From positions 244,571-308,570 of the forward strand of contig DRGL01000023.1 in the NCBI GenBank assembly GCA_011050085.1: a stretch of DNA of 64,000 nt, read 5' to 3'. Below the pieces are notes generated by a model. It made no database searches. It saw only the letters and a program-made list of their open reading frames with translations, and was not told the DNA's origin. This DNA is from Pricia antarctica (lineage in GTDB: Bacteria > Bacteroidota > Bacteroidia > Flavobacteriales > Flavobacteriaceae). This document shows, piece after piece, positions 19,050-28,269 of this stretch (position 1 is the stretch's first letter; every line of letters starts with the position of its first letter). A program made the translations under genes and the position numbers.

Positions 19050-20822
19050 GTGCATTACCCGATACTAGACACAATCACACTTCCTAAAGACCTTAAAAAA
19101 CTAGGGCTTGATCAATTACCACAACTAGCCCAAGAACTTCGGGAGTTTATCATTGATATCGTAGCTACCAAAGAAGGGCATTTGGGGGCAAGTCTGGGTG
19201 TAATAGAGCTTACAATAGCGCTGCATTACTGTTTCGACTTCCCTAAAGATAAACTGATCTGGGACGTAGGGCATCAGGCTTACGGCCATAAAATACTGAC
19301 CGGTAGAAAATTAATCTTCGATACAAATCGCCAGTTGGGAGGTATAAGTGGCTTTCCGAAACGGAGCGAAAGTGTCTACGATGCCTTTGGTACGGGCCAT
19401 AGCTCTACCTCTATATCCGCAATTTTAGGAATGGCTATTGCGTCTCGTTTGAAAGGTATTACCGAACAGCAGCATATTGCGGTCATCGGCGACGCCTCAA
19501 TTGCTAGTGGAATGGCATTTGAGGCATTGAACCACTTAGGCTCAACAAATGCTAATGTTCTGGTGATTCTAAACGATAATGCCATCGGTATAGACCCTAG
19601 CGTCGGGGCATTAAAAAAATATTTGACTAACATAAAAAAAGGAACGGCGAAGGAAGAGAACATATTTGAGTGCCTCAATCTCAACTATATCGGTCCAATT
19701 GACGGGCATGATATTAAAACCCTCATCAAAGAGCTTGAGCGTTTGAAATCGGTAGAAGGGCCAAAACTTTTACACGTGACCACGACTAAGGGCAAAGGAC
19801 TTCAAAAGGCAGAGGATGACCAAGTAACCTATCATGCGCCTGGAAAATTCGATAAGATAACAGGTGAAAGACCTAAAAAAAGCGATGCCAAACTACCCCA
19901 AAAATATCAGGATGTGTTTGGATTTACCCTGGTCGAGCTGGCGCTCAAAAACAAAAAAATAATCGGAATTACTCCAGCAATGCCGACCGGAAGCTCTTTG
20001 AAATATATGATGGCCGAAATTCCAGACCGAGCATTCGACGTTGGTATAGCAGAGCAACATGCCGTTACTTTTGCTGCTGGAATGGCTGCGGAAGGGCTCA
20101 TACCCTTTTGCACGATTTACTCGACGTTTCTACAACGCGCTTATGATCAAATCATACATGATGTTGCGATACAGAATCTACCAGTGGTCTTTTGTTTAGA
20201 CCGTGCAGGCATCGTCGGTCAAGACGGGGCAACCCATCATGGTATTTATGACATGGCCTATTTACGCTGCATTCCAAACCTAATTATCTTTGCGCCAATG
20301 AACGAAACCGAACTGCGCAACATAATGTATACGGCACAATTAGGCCTACAGCATCCAATAGCAATTCGCTATCCTCGCGGGCGAGGAGTCCAGGTAGATT
20401 GGCAAACCCCTTATGAAAGTATTGAAATAGGAAGTTCAAGGGAACTTAGAAAAGGTTCGAAGATTGCGGTCCTTTCCATCGGAAATATGGGCCACCTGGT
20501 CACCGAAAGTATGGCGATGTTAGATACGGATTGCATCGGTCATTATGATATGCGTTTTGTTAAACCTTTGGACAAAAAACGGCTTTATACTATCTTCGAA
20601 ACCTACGAGTATGTAATTACCATTGAAGACGGCTGTAAAGCAGGCGGTTTTGGAAGTGCGGTTCTTGAATGCGCCAATGATATGGGCCATGCAAACAAGA
20701 TCATTATTTTAGGTATCGATGATATATTCCTAGAACATGGCACAACGGAGGAATTGTACCGTGAAGCCAGAATTGATGCTTTATCCTTAAAAGATCAGCT
20801 TAAAATTCTTATTGATGCGTGA
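19050..20822 (+). CDS. dxs: 1-deoxy-D-xylulose-5-phosphate synthase
   Basis: A 590-residue thiamine-diphosphate enzyme that joins pyruvate and glyceraldehyde 3-phosphate, the first step of the MEP isoprenoid pathway. Clear marks are WDVGHQAYGHKILTGR (about residues 70-85), the ThDP/Mg motif GDASIASGMAFEAL with NDNAIGID (about 148-178), AEQHAVTFAAGMA with the catalytic glutamate region, RYPRGRG, and the transketolase C-terminal domain. The start is GTG at 19050; the protein then begins HYPILDTITLPKDLKKL, matching where family members begin. It is shorter than the roughly 620-residue E. coli enzyme, chiefly through shorter loops in the first half. Its end overlaps the next gene by 8 bases. Confidence 0.95.
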   Translation: MHYPILDTITLPKDLKKLGLDQLPQLAQELREFIIDIVATKEGHLGASLGVIELTIALHYCFDFPKDKLIWDVGHQAYGHKILTGRKLIFDTNRQLGGISGFPKRSESVYDAFGTGHSSTSISAILGMAIASRLKGITEQQHIAVIGDASIASGMAFEALNHLGSTNANVLVILNDNAIGIDPSVGALKKYLTNIKKGTAKEENIFECLNLNYIGPIDGHDIKTLIKELERLKSVEGPKLLHVTTTKGKGLQKAEDDQVTYHAPGKFDKITGERPKKSDAKLPQKYQDVFGFTLVELALKNKKIIGITPAMPTGSSLKYMMAEIPDRAFDVGIAEQHAVTFAAGMAAEGLIPFCTIYSTFLQRAYDQIIHDVAIQNLPVVFCLDRAGIVGQDGATHHGIYDMAYLRCIPNLIIFAPMNETELRNIMYTAQLGLQHPIAIRYPRGRGVQVDWQTPYESIEIGSSRELRKGSKIAVLSIGNMGHLVTESMAMLDTDCIGHYDMRFVKPLDKKRLYTIFETYEYVITIEDGCKAGGFGSAVLECANDMGHANKIIILGIDDIFLEHGTTEELYREARIDALSLKDQLKILIDA

Positions 20823-22002
20823 AATCCGCTTTCTTAAATCTATACCTGCTAAAAGTCTATTTTTATCAAGACAGCATAAATTACGTATCATTCTTTACCT
20901 CCAAGTTGTTTTCCTTTTTGTCAGCGTATCGGTGCTTTCAGCACAGAATACGGACAGTCTTCCACAAAATCGTTCTGTAGATTCGGTAACTATAGATACC
21001 ACTATTGTCGGTACCGTGGTTATACGCAGAAAGCAGAACAAAATGAAATTTGTTCCTAGAAGCGTTAGCTTGACAAACCCAGTAATTTCCTTTAGACAGA
21101 CCAAGGCACTCGCAGAAGAGCCTCATCGATTCCGAGTACCTTCATTTTGGACCAACGTTAATCAATTGGGTATCAACTTTAGCGAAGCGGCCTTTGTCAA
21201 TTGGAATGCCGGTGGTAATAATTCGATTGCTGCAGCGGGCAATGCCCGTTTTGAACGCAACTACCAATTTCGGTATACGCGGTGGGACAATTATATGGAG
21301 TTACGATATGGCCTTAATTTACAGGAAGAACAAAAACTTCGAAAAACCGATGATGCCATACGGTTGAGCTCGACTTTCGGTTTTCAGAGAGATACCATAA
21401 GCAATTGGTACTATTCTGCCAAGGCAAATTTTAACACCCAATTCTCCAATGGATACAAATATCCGGAGCGGGAAACGCCTATTTCACGATTTATGGCTCC
21501 GGGATATTCTTTTATTGGTGCGGGAGTTTCCTATATTGATAAAGTTCAAAATCTCAATTTATATGTATCCCCGCTAACCCAAAAAACAACATTTGTCTTA
21601 GATCAAGATTTAGCGAACAAAGGTGCGTTTGGGGTACAGAGGGCTATTCTTGATGAGGAGGGAAATGTAATACAAGCCGGCGAGAATATTTTCTTGGAAT
21701 TTGGATTCCATGTTACCAACACTTGGGAAGCTGAAGTATATGAAAATGTTTTACTCAAACATCGTATTAGCTTATATACTGACTATGTACGTGAATTTGG
21801 AAATATCGACGTAGATTGGGAACTCAATGTAGATCTTCAAGTCAATAAATATATTGTCACCTCGATAGGCACTCATATAATTTACGACGACAACGTACTA
21901 TTTAACGAAGAAATAAATGCTCAGGGCATAGTAGTAGTTCCCGGTGAACCACGGGTACAGTTCAAACAGTTGCTTGGGGTGGGAGTTTCATATGTGTTTT
22001 GA
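20815..22002 (+). CDS. DUF3078-family envelope protein
   Basis: From the ATG at 20815 the protein has 395 residues. The start overlaps the dxs stop (ATGCGTGA), so the two genes are translationally coupled. A hydrophobic segment LYLQVVFLFVSVSVLSAQ at about 29-46 is a signal peptide with a long N-terminal region. The mature protein has the DUF3078 hallmark NQLGINFSEAAFVNWNAGG and then beta-strand-rich sequence ending in VGVSYVF, an aromatic-terminated strand suggesting an outer-membrane barrel. Function is unknown. Pairing with dxs is worth noting but may reflect shared transcription only. An earlier TTG at 20812 is possible. Confidence 0.85.
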   Translation: MREIRFLKSIPAKSLFLSRQHKLRIILYLQVVFLFVSVSVLSAQNTDSLPQNRSVDSVTIDTTIVGTVVIRRKQNKMKFVPRSVSLTNPVISFRQTKALAEEPHRFRVPSFWTNVNQLGINFSEAAFVNWNAGGNNSIAAAGNARFERNYQFRYTRWDNYMELRYGLNLQEEQKLRKTDDAIRLSSTFGFQRDTISNWYYSAKANFNTQFSNGYKYPERETPISRFMAPGYSFIGAGVSYIDKVQNLNLYVSPLTQKTTFVLDQDLANKGAFGVQRAILDEEGNVIQAGENIFLEFGFHVTNTWEAEVYENVLLKHRISLYTDYVREFGNIDVDWELNVDLQVNKYIVTSIGTHIIYDDNVLFNEEINAQGIVVVPGEPRVQFKQLLGVGVSYVF

Positions 22003-22028
22003 AACATTAGCGGTCTTGCCGAAGGCAA

Positions 22029-23372
22029 CTATAAAGACTTTCCCATTATCTTATTGTGGATATGAACTGCAGCGCTATCGGAAAGGCTGGCTATAAAGCA
22101 GCAGGCATTCAACAGAATTTCGTACACCGAGGTCTCCGTATTTTTATAAAGCTCGGGCAACGTCTGTAATATTAACGTATCATAATTCGATGCTTTATGT
22201 TCCTTTTTTCGAATAAGGGCGCTCGTATAGACCTCAAGAATATCAGAAATTATGCGATAGCCGGCAATTTCCTTTTCGATAACTTCGTTCGAGTTGTAAA
22301 TTTTTTCAATGCTCAGTGCAATAATATCTTCTATTTGTGCCTTAAACTTACTTTTTTCCAATAATGAGGTGTCAAAAGTACCATTCAGTATTTTTTCTTC
22401 ATTTGCATCAAAGGTTGCTGCGGCATCAGTAATAAGTGTGTTGATAGCTAGAGCCCGTAAATAGCTTAACCGGTCTTCTTGAAAAGATAAAGCATTATAC
22501 TTTTTAGTGTTTATTTTCTCGCGTACCAGCTTAATAAGATATTCTAGCGCATAATCTTCAGATATAAGTCCAAGATTAATACCATCTTCAAAGTCAATAA
22601 TGGTATAGCAAATATCGTCTGCAGCCTCTACGAGGTAAGTCAATGGGTGACGCGCATATGAAATTTCCGAATTATTGTTTCTGGACGATAACTCTAACGT
22701 ACTGGCAATTTCCTCGAAATCTTCTTTCCCTGATTGAAAAAAACCAAATTTTTTATCGGCGATATGCTGGGTCGGTTTTTTAGGAAGTGATTCCTTCGGA
22801 TATTTCATGAAAGCGCCAATTGTTGCGTAACTTAACCGCAATCCACCTTCCACACCATCCCTTGACTGGGTCAGCAATCGAAAACCATTAGCATTCCCCT
22901 CAAAATCTATAATATCTTGGTATTCAACATCCGAAAGAAACGTTCGGTATTTTTGACCCATTCCATTTTTGAAAAATTCTCCGATTGCCTTTTCACCGCT
23001 ATGACCAAAAGGTGGATTTCCAATATCATGAGCCAAAGCGGCTGCCGCTACTATGGCACCGAAATCGTTGAATCGATAACCCAAACTATCCTTTAAATGC
23101 GGATGTTTTTCCAAAATCTTTTTTCCCGCAATCCTTCCCAAACTTCGGCCCACCACTGAAACCTCAAGACTATGGGTTAAACGGGTATGTACAAAGTCTG
23201 TTTTGGAAAGTGGAATGACTTGAGTCTTATCCTGAAGACTACGAAATGCCGCAGAAAAGATAATACGGTCATAATCGACTTCAAACCCTAAGCGGGTATC
23301 GTCTTGCTCCTTTCGCAGACGTTTGTTCTTATCACCGTAACGTTTTAACGATAGTAGTACCGACCAATTCAT
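22029..23372 (-). CDS. dgt: Deoxyguanosinetriphosphate triphosphohydrolase (dGTPase)
   Basis: The start is taken at the ATG at 23372, giving 447 residues that begin MNWSVLLSLKRYGDKNKR; an in-frame start at 23411 adds 13 residues that do not look conserved. HD-domain motifs are intact: FRSLQDKTQV, TRLTHSLEV (first His), ALAHDIGNPPFGHSGEKAI (the HD pair) and later YLVEAADDICYTIIDFED (the last metal Asp). The enzyme removes triphosphate from dGTP or other dNTPs in the cytosol and helps balance the nucleotide pool. It is convergent with the DUF3078 gene, with only 26 bases between them. The short TTGCC/GGCAA hairpin in that gap is too weak to call a terminator. Confidence 0.92.
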   Translation of the reverse strand: MNWSVLLSLKRYGDKNKRLRKEQDDTRLGFEVDYDRIIFSAAFRSLQDKTQVIPLSKTDFVHTRLTHSLEVSVVGRSLGRIAGKKILEKHPHLKDSLGYRFNDFGAIVAAAALAHDIGNPPFGHSGEKAIGEFFKNGMGQKYRTFLSDVEYQDIIDFEGNANGFRLLTQSRDGVEGGLRLSYATIGAFMKYPKESLPKKPTQHIADKKFGFFQSGKEDFEEIASTLELSSRNNNSEISYARHPLTYLVEAADDICYTIIDFEDGINLGLISEDYALEYLIKLVREKINTKKYNALSFQEDRLSYLRALAINTLITDAAATFDANEEKILNGTFDTSLLEKSKFKAQIEDIIALSIEKIYNSNEVIEKEIAGYRIISDILEVYTSALIRKKEHKASNYDTLILQTLPELYKNTETSVYEILLNACCFIASLSDSAAVHIHNKIMGKSL

Positions 23373-23552
23373 ATAACTAGGATTTTGAAGGGTGCAAGAT
23401 ACCTTTTTCAAGTCTTTTTATAATAAGACCGATTGTGGCTAAGTGTCATCAGAATTGTTTCTTTAATAGTTATAGTTTTAATTGTATATTTCCCCAATCA
23501 TCGCTAGGTGATTTATGTTCCATTAAAATGCCTCCCCCAAACCATCTCTTAA

Positions 23553-24758
23553 ATGAGAAAACCGATTTGTACCATAGTACTCGTTTTTTTTCTGGTATTT
23601 ACCATCAACGGCCAAGAAACCAACGCTTCCTCTTTTGGAGAAGGGATCTTTAATCTCATTGGAAAAGATAGTACTTGGAGCATGAAAATTGGCACGCGCA
23701 TGCAATTGCTGTCCATTGCCAATTGGGACATATCGCCAGATGGCGGGCTAGAGAATCCGCGGCAAAACTTTCTAGTAAGACGTGCACGATTAAAATTCGA
23801 CGGATTTGCCTATTCGCCCGAATTTGAATATAAAATTGAAATTGGCCTTTCGAATCGTGATCTTTCCGGTGCTTCAAAATTTACAGGCAACGCCCCTCTT
23901 TTTACTCTGGATGCTGTTGTTAAGTGGAATTTCTATGAAAATTTAGTGCTTTGGTTCGGACAGACCAAATTACCTGGTAACATAGAGCGGGTTATATCTT
24001 CAGGCGATTTACAACAAGTTGATCGATCGCTTTTAAATAGTCGATTCACGATTGACCGTGATATTGGCTTTCAACTAATGCATCATTTTAGGATAACAGA
24101 TAATTTTCAGGTTCGTGAAAAATTGGCCTTCTCGCAAGGAGAAGGTCGTAACGTCGTTACCGGCAATTTGGGTGGACATCAATACACCGCTAGGCTTGAA
24201 CTACTACCTTTAGGAGAATTTACCGCTAATTCCGACTATGAGAGTAGTGATCTGAATAGGGAGAAAAAACCAAAACTGTTATTGGCCACATCCTACGATA
24301 CCAATAAAAATGCAGTAAAGACAAGAAGTAATCAAGGCTCCTACATGACCAACAATATCGGATTTTTCAAAACCGATATCAATACGATTTTTATAGATAC
24401 TATGTTTAAATACGATGGCTTTTCATTTATGGGCGAGTATGCACATAGAACGGCAGACGACCCTATCGCAAAAAATTCAGATGGCAGCCTCACTGGTGAT
24501 ATAGTTCAAATTGGTAAAGGCCTCAATCTTCAAACCGGTTATTTATTTCCAACTAACTGGGAAATTTCGGCAAGGTTTACGAGTATTTGGACAGATACAG
24601 ATATCACCGGCATAAATTCGCAAAAGCAATATACATTCGGGCTCTCAAAATACATTGTAGGTCACAAATTAAAAGTTCAGACCGATTTGAGTTATCTTTC
24701 GGAAGATTCCACAAACAATCAACTAATGTACCGTCTGCAAGTCGAGGCACATTTCTAA
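23553..24758 (+). CDS. Phosphate-selective porin O/P-type outer-membrane protein
   Basis: A 401-residue protein with a signal peptide (ICTIVLVFFLVFTINGQ). The mature part shows the OprO/OprP pattern: MKIGTRMQLLSIANWD, VRRARLKFDGFAYSPEFEYKIEIG (seen as alternating strands), WFGQTKLPGNIER, and a C-terminal strand YRLQVEAHF ending in Phe. It is predicted to be a beta-barrel in the outer membrane for anion, probably phosphate, entry. The next gene, 88 bases downstream on the same strand, is a PiT phosphate transporter, which supports phosphate as substrate. Some Bacteroidetes members of this family have other substrates, so specificity is inferred from context. Confidence 0.87.
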   Translation: MRKPICTIVLVFFLVFTINGQETNASSFGEGIFNLIGKDSTWSMKIGTRMQLLSIANWDISPDGGLENPRQNFLVRRARLKFDGFAYSPEFEYKIEIGLSNRDLSGASKFTGNAPLFTLDAVVKWNFYENLVLWFGQTKLPGNIERVISSGDLQQVDRSLLNSRFTIDRDIGFQLMHHFRITDNFQVREKLAFSQGEGRNVVTGNLGGHQYTARLELLPLGEFTANSDYESSDLNREKKPKLLLATSYDTNKNAVKTRSNQGSYMTNNIGFFKTDINTIFIDTMFKYDGFSFMGEYAHRTADDPIAKNSDGSLTGDIVQIGKGLNLQTGYLFPTNWEISARFTSIWTDTDITGINSQKQYTFGLSKYIVGHKLKVQTDLSYLSEDSTNNQLMYRLQVEAHF

Positions 24759-24846
24759 ACGGATGAAAGCTAACAAATGATAACCTTTTGGTAACATAGC
24801 ACTTAGCTGTACTACTGATATTTGCAAACGCATTTTTAAAAAACTT

Positions 24847-27138
24847 ATGGATACTATTTACTTGGTAATGCTCGTGGCACTGGGCATTTTAGCGGTCGCA
24901 GATTTGGTAGTCGGTGTTAGCAACGATGCAGTGAATTTCTTGAATTCCGCTATAGGTTCAAAAGCCATTTCGTTTCGTACCATTATGATAGTGGCTAGTG
25001 TAGGCATAGCCTTAGGCGCTATTTTCTCAAGCGGCATGATGGAAGTGGCACGAAAAGGTATTTTTAATCCCGGTGAATTTTACTTCAACGAGATTATGTT
25101 CATCTTTATGGCCGTGATGATTACCGACATACTTCTGTTGGATTTTTTCAACACATTGGGCATGCCTACGTCTACGACTGTTTCTATTGTATTTGAATTA
25201 TTAGGGGCGTCCGTTGCTATGTCTTTAATCAAAATTGGGGTTGATGATGGGTCCTTTGGCGACGTTATCAACTATATCAACACCTCAAAGGCTACGGAAA
25301 TAATTTTTGGCATATTGCTATCGGTAGTTGTAGCATTTTCCGTCGGCGCCGCTGTTCAATGGGTTTCTAGATTATTGCTGTCATTCGATTTCGAAAAAAA
25401 AGACAGATGGATTGGCGCCCTTTTTGGAGGTGCGGCATTGTCGGCCATGACCTATTTTATTTTGCTAAAGGGTATACAGGGTACCGCCTTTGCTGAGGAG
25501 AGTATTGCTTTGCTAGGTAACATGACTATCAAAGATTTTCTTGAAACGCAATCGATACTACTGATATCTACTAATTTCATACTTTGGTCCGCTATCTCGT
25601 TTTTGTTGATGCTTTTCACCAAAACAAATATTTATAAGCTGATTATTGGGGTAGGTACGTTTGCCTTAGCATTGGCATTTGCCGGTAATGATCTTGTAAA
25701 TTTTATTGGGGTGCCTATTGCAGCATGGCAATCATATGAGGCTTGGCAGGCATCGGGTATAGCAGCCACTGAATTTAATATGGGCATATTGGCCGAAAAA
25801 GTACCTACTCCAACGCTATTGCTATTCCTGTCAGGTATCATTATGGTAGCTACGTTGTGGTTATCGAAGAAAGCTAGATATGTATCTGAAACTGAAATCA
25901 ACCTTGCTCGCGAAGGAGAGGCTAAAGAGCGTTTTCAACCCAACTTTCTATCACGGAGCATCGTTCGAATATCTATAGCCATATCAGAGACATCTCAAGC
26001 AATTTTACCAAATTCCCTAAATCAAAAATTGGCCAAACGCTTCCAAAAACCGGTAATTACATTAGCAAGGGACAAAACCTATGAAAAACCAGCCTTCGAT
26101 ATGGTGAGGGCTTCCGTAAACCTAATGGTGGCGGGTATTCTCATCTCGATTGCCACTTCGTATAAGCTACCTTTATCCACCACGTATGTTACCTTTATGG
26201 TGGCAATGGGCTCATCTTTGGCCGATAAGGCATGGGGTGCCGAGAGCGCTGTCTATCGTGTGGCGGGCGTGCTAAATGTCATAGGTGGATGGTTTGGAAC
26301 GGCTATTATTGCTTTTGTGGCATCTGGGGTAATTCTGGCCCTCATCAGTTTCGGTAAGGGAGCCGCCATTGCGATTTTGCTATTTGTAGCTGTACTATTA
26401 TTGGCTAGAAACTACATTTCATACAATAAAAAATCTAAAGAGATAAAAGCAGAAGACAGCCTACAAAAGGCGGAAAGCAGCTCTATACAAGGTGTTATTG
26501 AAGAAAGCGCCGACAACATATCTAACGTAATAAAACGAAGTAATAAAATATATACCAATTCGATCAATGGCTTGGCAAAGCATAACCTCGACCTGCTAAA
26601 AAAGAATAAAAAACAGGGTGCAAAACTATCTTCGGAGATAGAGGAACTGCGCGACAATATTTTCTACTTCATTAAAAATCTTGATGATGCCAGCGTAGGT
26701 GCCAGTAATTTCTACATTAACATATTAGGTCTTTTAACCGATATCGCACAATCATTGGAATATATCGGCAAAGTGAGCCATAAACATGTTAATAACAATC
26801 ATAAGAAGCTGAAATACAATCAAATTAAGGAACTGAAAGAAATCGACCACAAGCTTGATGAAATTTTCAGAAATACCAAGAAAGCTTTTGACGAAAGATC
26901 TTTCGAGCAGATAGGTAAAGTGTTGGAAAGAAAACAGGAATTGTTCGACCTGGTATCCCAAAAGATAGAGAAACAGGTCGAGAGAACACGTACTGAGGAA
27001 TCAAGTCCAAAAAATACCACCTTATATTTTTCTTTGCTATTGGAAACAAAAGATTTGATGAAAGTTATCATCGATCTTTTAGAAACGTATTATCAAGAAT
27101 ATGATGGAACGATTATTCCAGCTAAAATAATGGAGTAA
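24847..27138 (+). CDS. PiT-family inorganic phosphate transporter with C-terminal PhoU-like domain
   Basis: A 763-residue protein. The N-terminal about 520 residues are a multi-helix PiT permease with both signature repeats: GVSNDAVNFLNSAIGSKA at about 23-40 and AFAGNDLVNFIGVPIAAW at about 278-295, plus the later LPLSTTYVTFMVAMGSSLADKAWG region. From about residue 560 the protein is soluble, helical and charged (SNKIYTNSINGLAKHNLDLL, LDDASVGASNFYINIL, LEYIGKVSHKHVNN), resembling a PhoU-like four-helix domain, normally a separate chaperone or regulator encoded beside pit genes. The fusion would let phosphate uptake be regulated in cis. It follows the OprO/P-type porin, so the pair makes an outer- plus inner-membrane phosphate route. 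Confidence 0.9.
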   Translation: MDTIYLVMLVALGILAVADLVVGVSNDAVNFLNSAIGSKAISFRTIMIVASVGIALGAIFSSGMMEVARKGIFNPGEFYFNEIMFIFMAVMITDILLLDFFNTLGMPTSTTVSIVFELLGASVAMSLIKIGVDDGSFGDVINYINTSKATEIIFGILLSVVVAFSVGAAVQWVSRLLLSFDFEKKDRWIGALFGGAALSAMTYFILLKGIQGTAFAEESIALLGNMTIKDFLETQSILLISTNFILWSAISFLLMLFTKTNIYKLIIGVGTFALALAFAGNDLVNFIGVPIAAWQSYEAWQASGIAATEFNMGILAEKVPTPTLLLFLSGIIMVATLWLSKKARYVSETEINLAREGEAKERFQPNFLSRSIVRISIAISETSQAILPNSLNQKLAKRFQKPVITLARDKTYEKPAFDMVRASVNLMVAGILISIATSYKLPLSTTYVTFMVAMGSSLADKAWGAESAVYRVAGVLNVIGGWFGTAIIAFVASGVILALISFGKGAAIAILLFVAVLLLARNYISYNKKSKEIKAEDSLQKAESSSIQGVIEESADNISNVIKRSNKIYTNSINGLAKHNLDLLKKNKKQGAKLSSEIEELRDNIFYFIKNLDDASVGASNFYINILGLLTDIAQSLEYIGKVSHKHVNNNHKKLKYNQIKELKEIDHKLDEIFRNTKKAFDERSFEQIGKVLERKQELFDLVSQKIEKQVERTRTEESSPKNTTLYFSLLLETKDLMKVIIDLLETYYQEYDGTIIPAKIME

Positions 27139-27247
27139 GCTTTATGTTTGTAGAATCGTAACGAAAAAGTCTAAAGAGTTAATCTGCAGATAACCTTAGC
27201 TTAACTTTCAGTGTTTTTATTTGCACTTCATTTAAATAAAGAGTGTA

Positions 27248-27640
27248 ATGAAAACCGTTTTTCTTTTTGTAAGCCTAATGCTATCTATGGCAGCCGCCGC
27301 TCAATCTTACGGTTCTGTATCAGGTACAATAATCGATATGGAAATGAATGGAGAACCTTTGTTGTTCGCCAATATTGAACTCAAGGGCGCCCAGAAAAGT
27401 GCACAAACCAATCTGAACGGTAATTTTGAGATTGCAGAAGTCGATCCCGGTACTTATATTTTAGCCATTAGCTTTCCAGGATACGAAACCTTAGAAATGC
27501 CTGTAAAAATCGAACAAAATAAAAGAGTTTCGGTTCAAAGGGAACTCAATGCTAAATCAATTGATATTGGTGCCGCACTGCAAGCTGAGGGTATTTCAAA
27601 GAGACAAATTTCTGGCTTGGTATCTTCTAGTTCAAGATAG
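27248..27640 (+). CDS. Small secreted carboxypeptidase-regulatory-like domain protein
   Basis: A 130-residue protein with a signal peptide (FLFVSLMLSMAAAAQ). The mature part is a single CarboxypepD_reg-like beta-sandwich: SVSGTIIDMEMNGEPLLFAN, then TNLNGNFEIAEVDPGTYILA and FPGYETLEMPVKI. In Bacteroidetes this domain usually sits at the N terminus of SusC/TonB-dependent receptors; here it is a stand-alone protein followed by a short tail ending SSSR. No receptor is encoded next to it, so its partner is unknown. It is convergent with the MORN-repeat gene, and both end at the same hairpin. Confidence 0.75.
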   Translation: MKTVFLFVSLMLSMAAAAQSYGSVSGTIIDMEMNGEPLLFANIELKGAQKSAQTNLNGNFEIAEVDPGTYILAISFPGYETLEMPVKIEQNKRVSVQRELNAKSIDIGAALQAEGISKRQISGLVSSSSR

Positions 27641-27669
27641 ATATTTTACAACTTTAATAAGAGTATAAT

Positions 27670-27718
27670 CCATAAAAAAGACCCTTGATAGCTTTGCTAT
27701 CAAGGGTCTTTTTTATGG
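27670..27718. terminator. Perfect bidirectional terminator
   Basis: Arms of 23 bases (27670-27692 and 27696-27718) are exact reverse complements with a three-base loop. The arms begin with CCATAAAAAAGACCC and end with GGGTCTTTTTTATGG, so a T run follows the stem core on both strands. It lies 30 bases after the stop of the plus-strand gene and 9 bases before the stop of the minus-strand MORN gene, terminating both. Confidence 0.9.
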
Positions 27719-27727
27719 ATTGAAAAT

Positions 27728-28087
27728 TTAGTCTTTGGTAACTACGCCGGATTCATTTTCCCTATTTACAACACTAGCAATCATGTTATCCGAAAATTCG
27801 ACTTCCTTAACACCTTCATTACTATAAAACAACCATTTTCCAGTTCGAACCCCTTTATTATAACTACCCTTTGAAACAGTATCTCCCGATTCGCTATAGC
27901 TTATCCATTCACCGTGAAGTTTACCGGCCATGTCGAAAGTTCCTTCTTGGCTAACTTTTCCATTGTCGTAATAATACGTAGTTTCTATAAGATTCGTATC
28001 CGGATTATGTTTAACTGTTTTCTCTTTTTGGGAAAAAGCAACAACGGTAGTGAACGCAAAGACAAGAACTAATACTATTTTTTTCAT
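27728..28087 (-). CDS. Secreted MORN-repeat protein
   Basis: The start is taken at the ATG at 28087 (119 residues) because the signal peptide begins there (MKKIVLVLVFAFTTVVAFSQ); seven more upstream residues are possible but unlikely. Repeats of the MORN_2 type follow: TYYYDNGKVSQEGTFDMAGK, GEWISYSESGDTVSKGSY and GKWLFYSNEGVKEVEF. These repeats are common in Bacteroidetes periplasmic or secreted proteins of unknown role. The gene is monocistronic and ends at the shared terminator. Confidence 0.8.
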   Translation of the reverse strand: MKKIVLVLVFAFTTVVAFSQKEKTVKHNPDTNLIETTYYYDNGKVSQEGTFDMAGKLHGEWISYSESGDTVSKGSYNKGVRTGKWLFYSNEGVKEVEFSDNMIASVVNRENESGVVTKD

Positions 28088-28269
28088 GGCTATATTTTTT
28101 CGATACATAAAGATATTAATTATTTACAATAAAAACAGATTTACTTAACATTAAATTTACATTGAAGTTTATATAACGCAAAACTTAGGTATCGTAGTAC
28201 CTCTTATCGAAAAAAAATACCTATTTCATAAATTGGACGTTTAGATAAGAGCATTACTAATACACTCTT

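Noticed and set aside
22003..22030. Terminator between the DUF3078 and dgt genes
   Set aside because: The only hairpin, TTGCC/GGCAA with a three-base loop, is short and has no T run.
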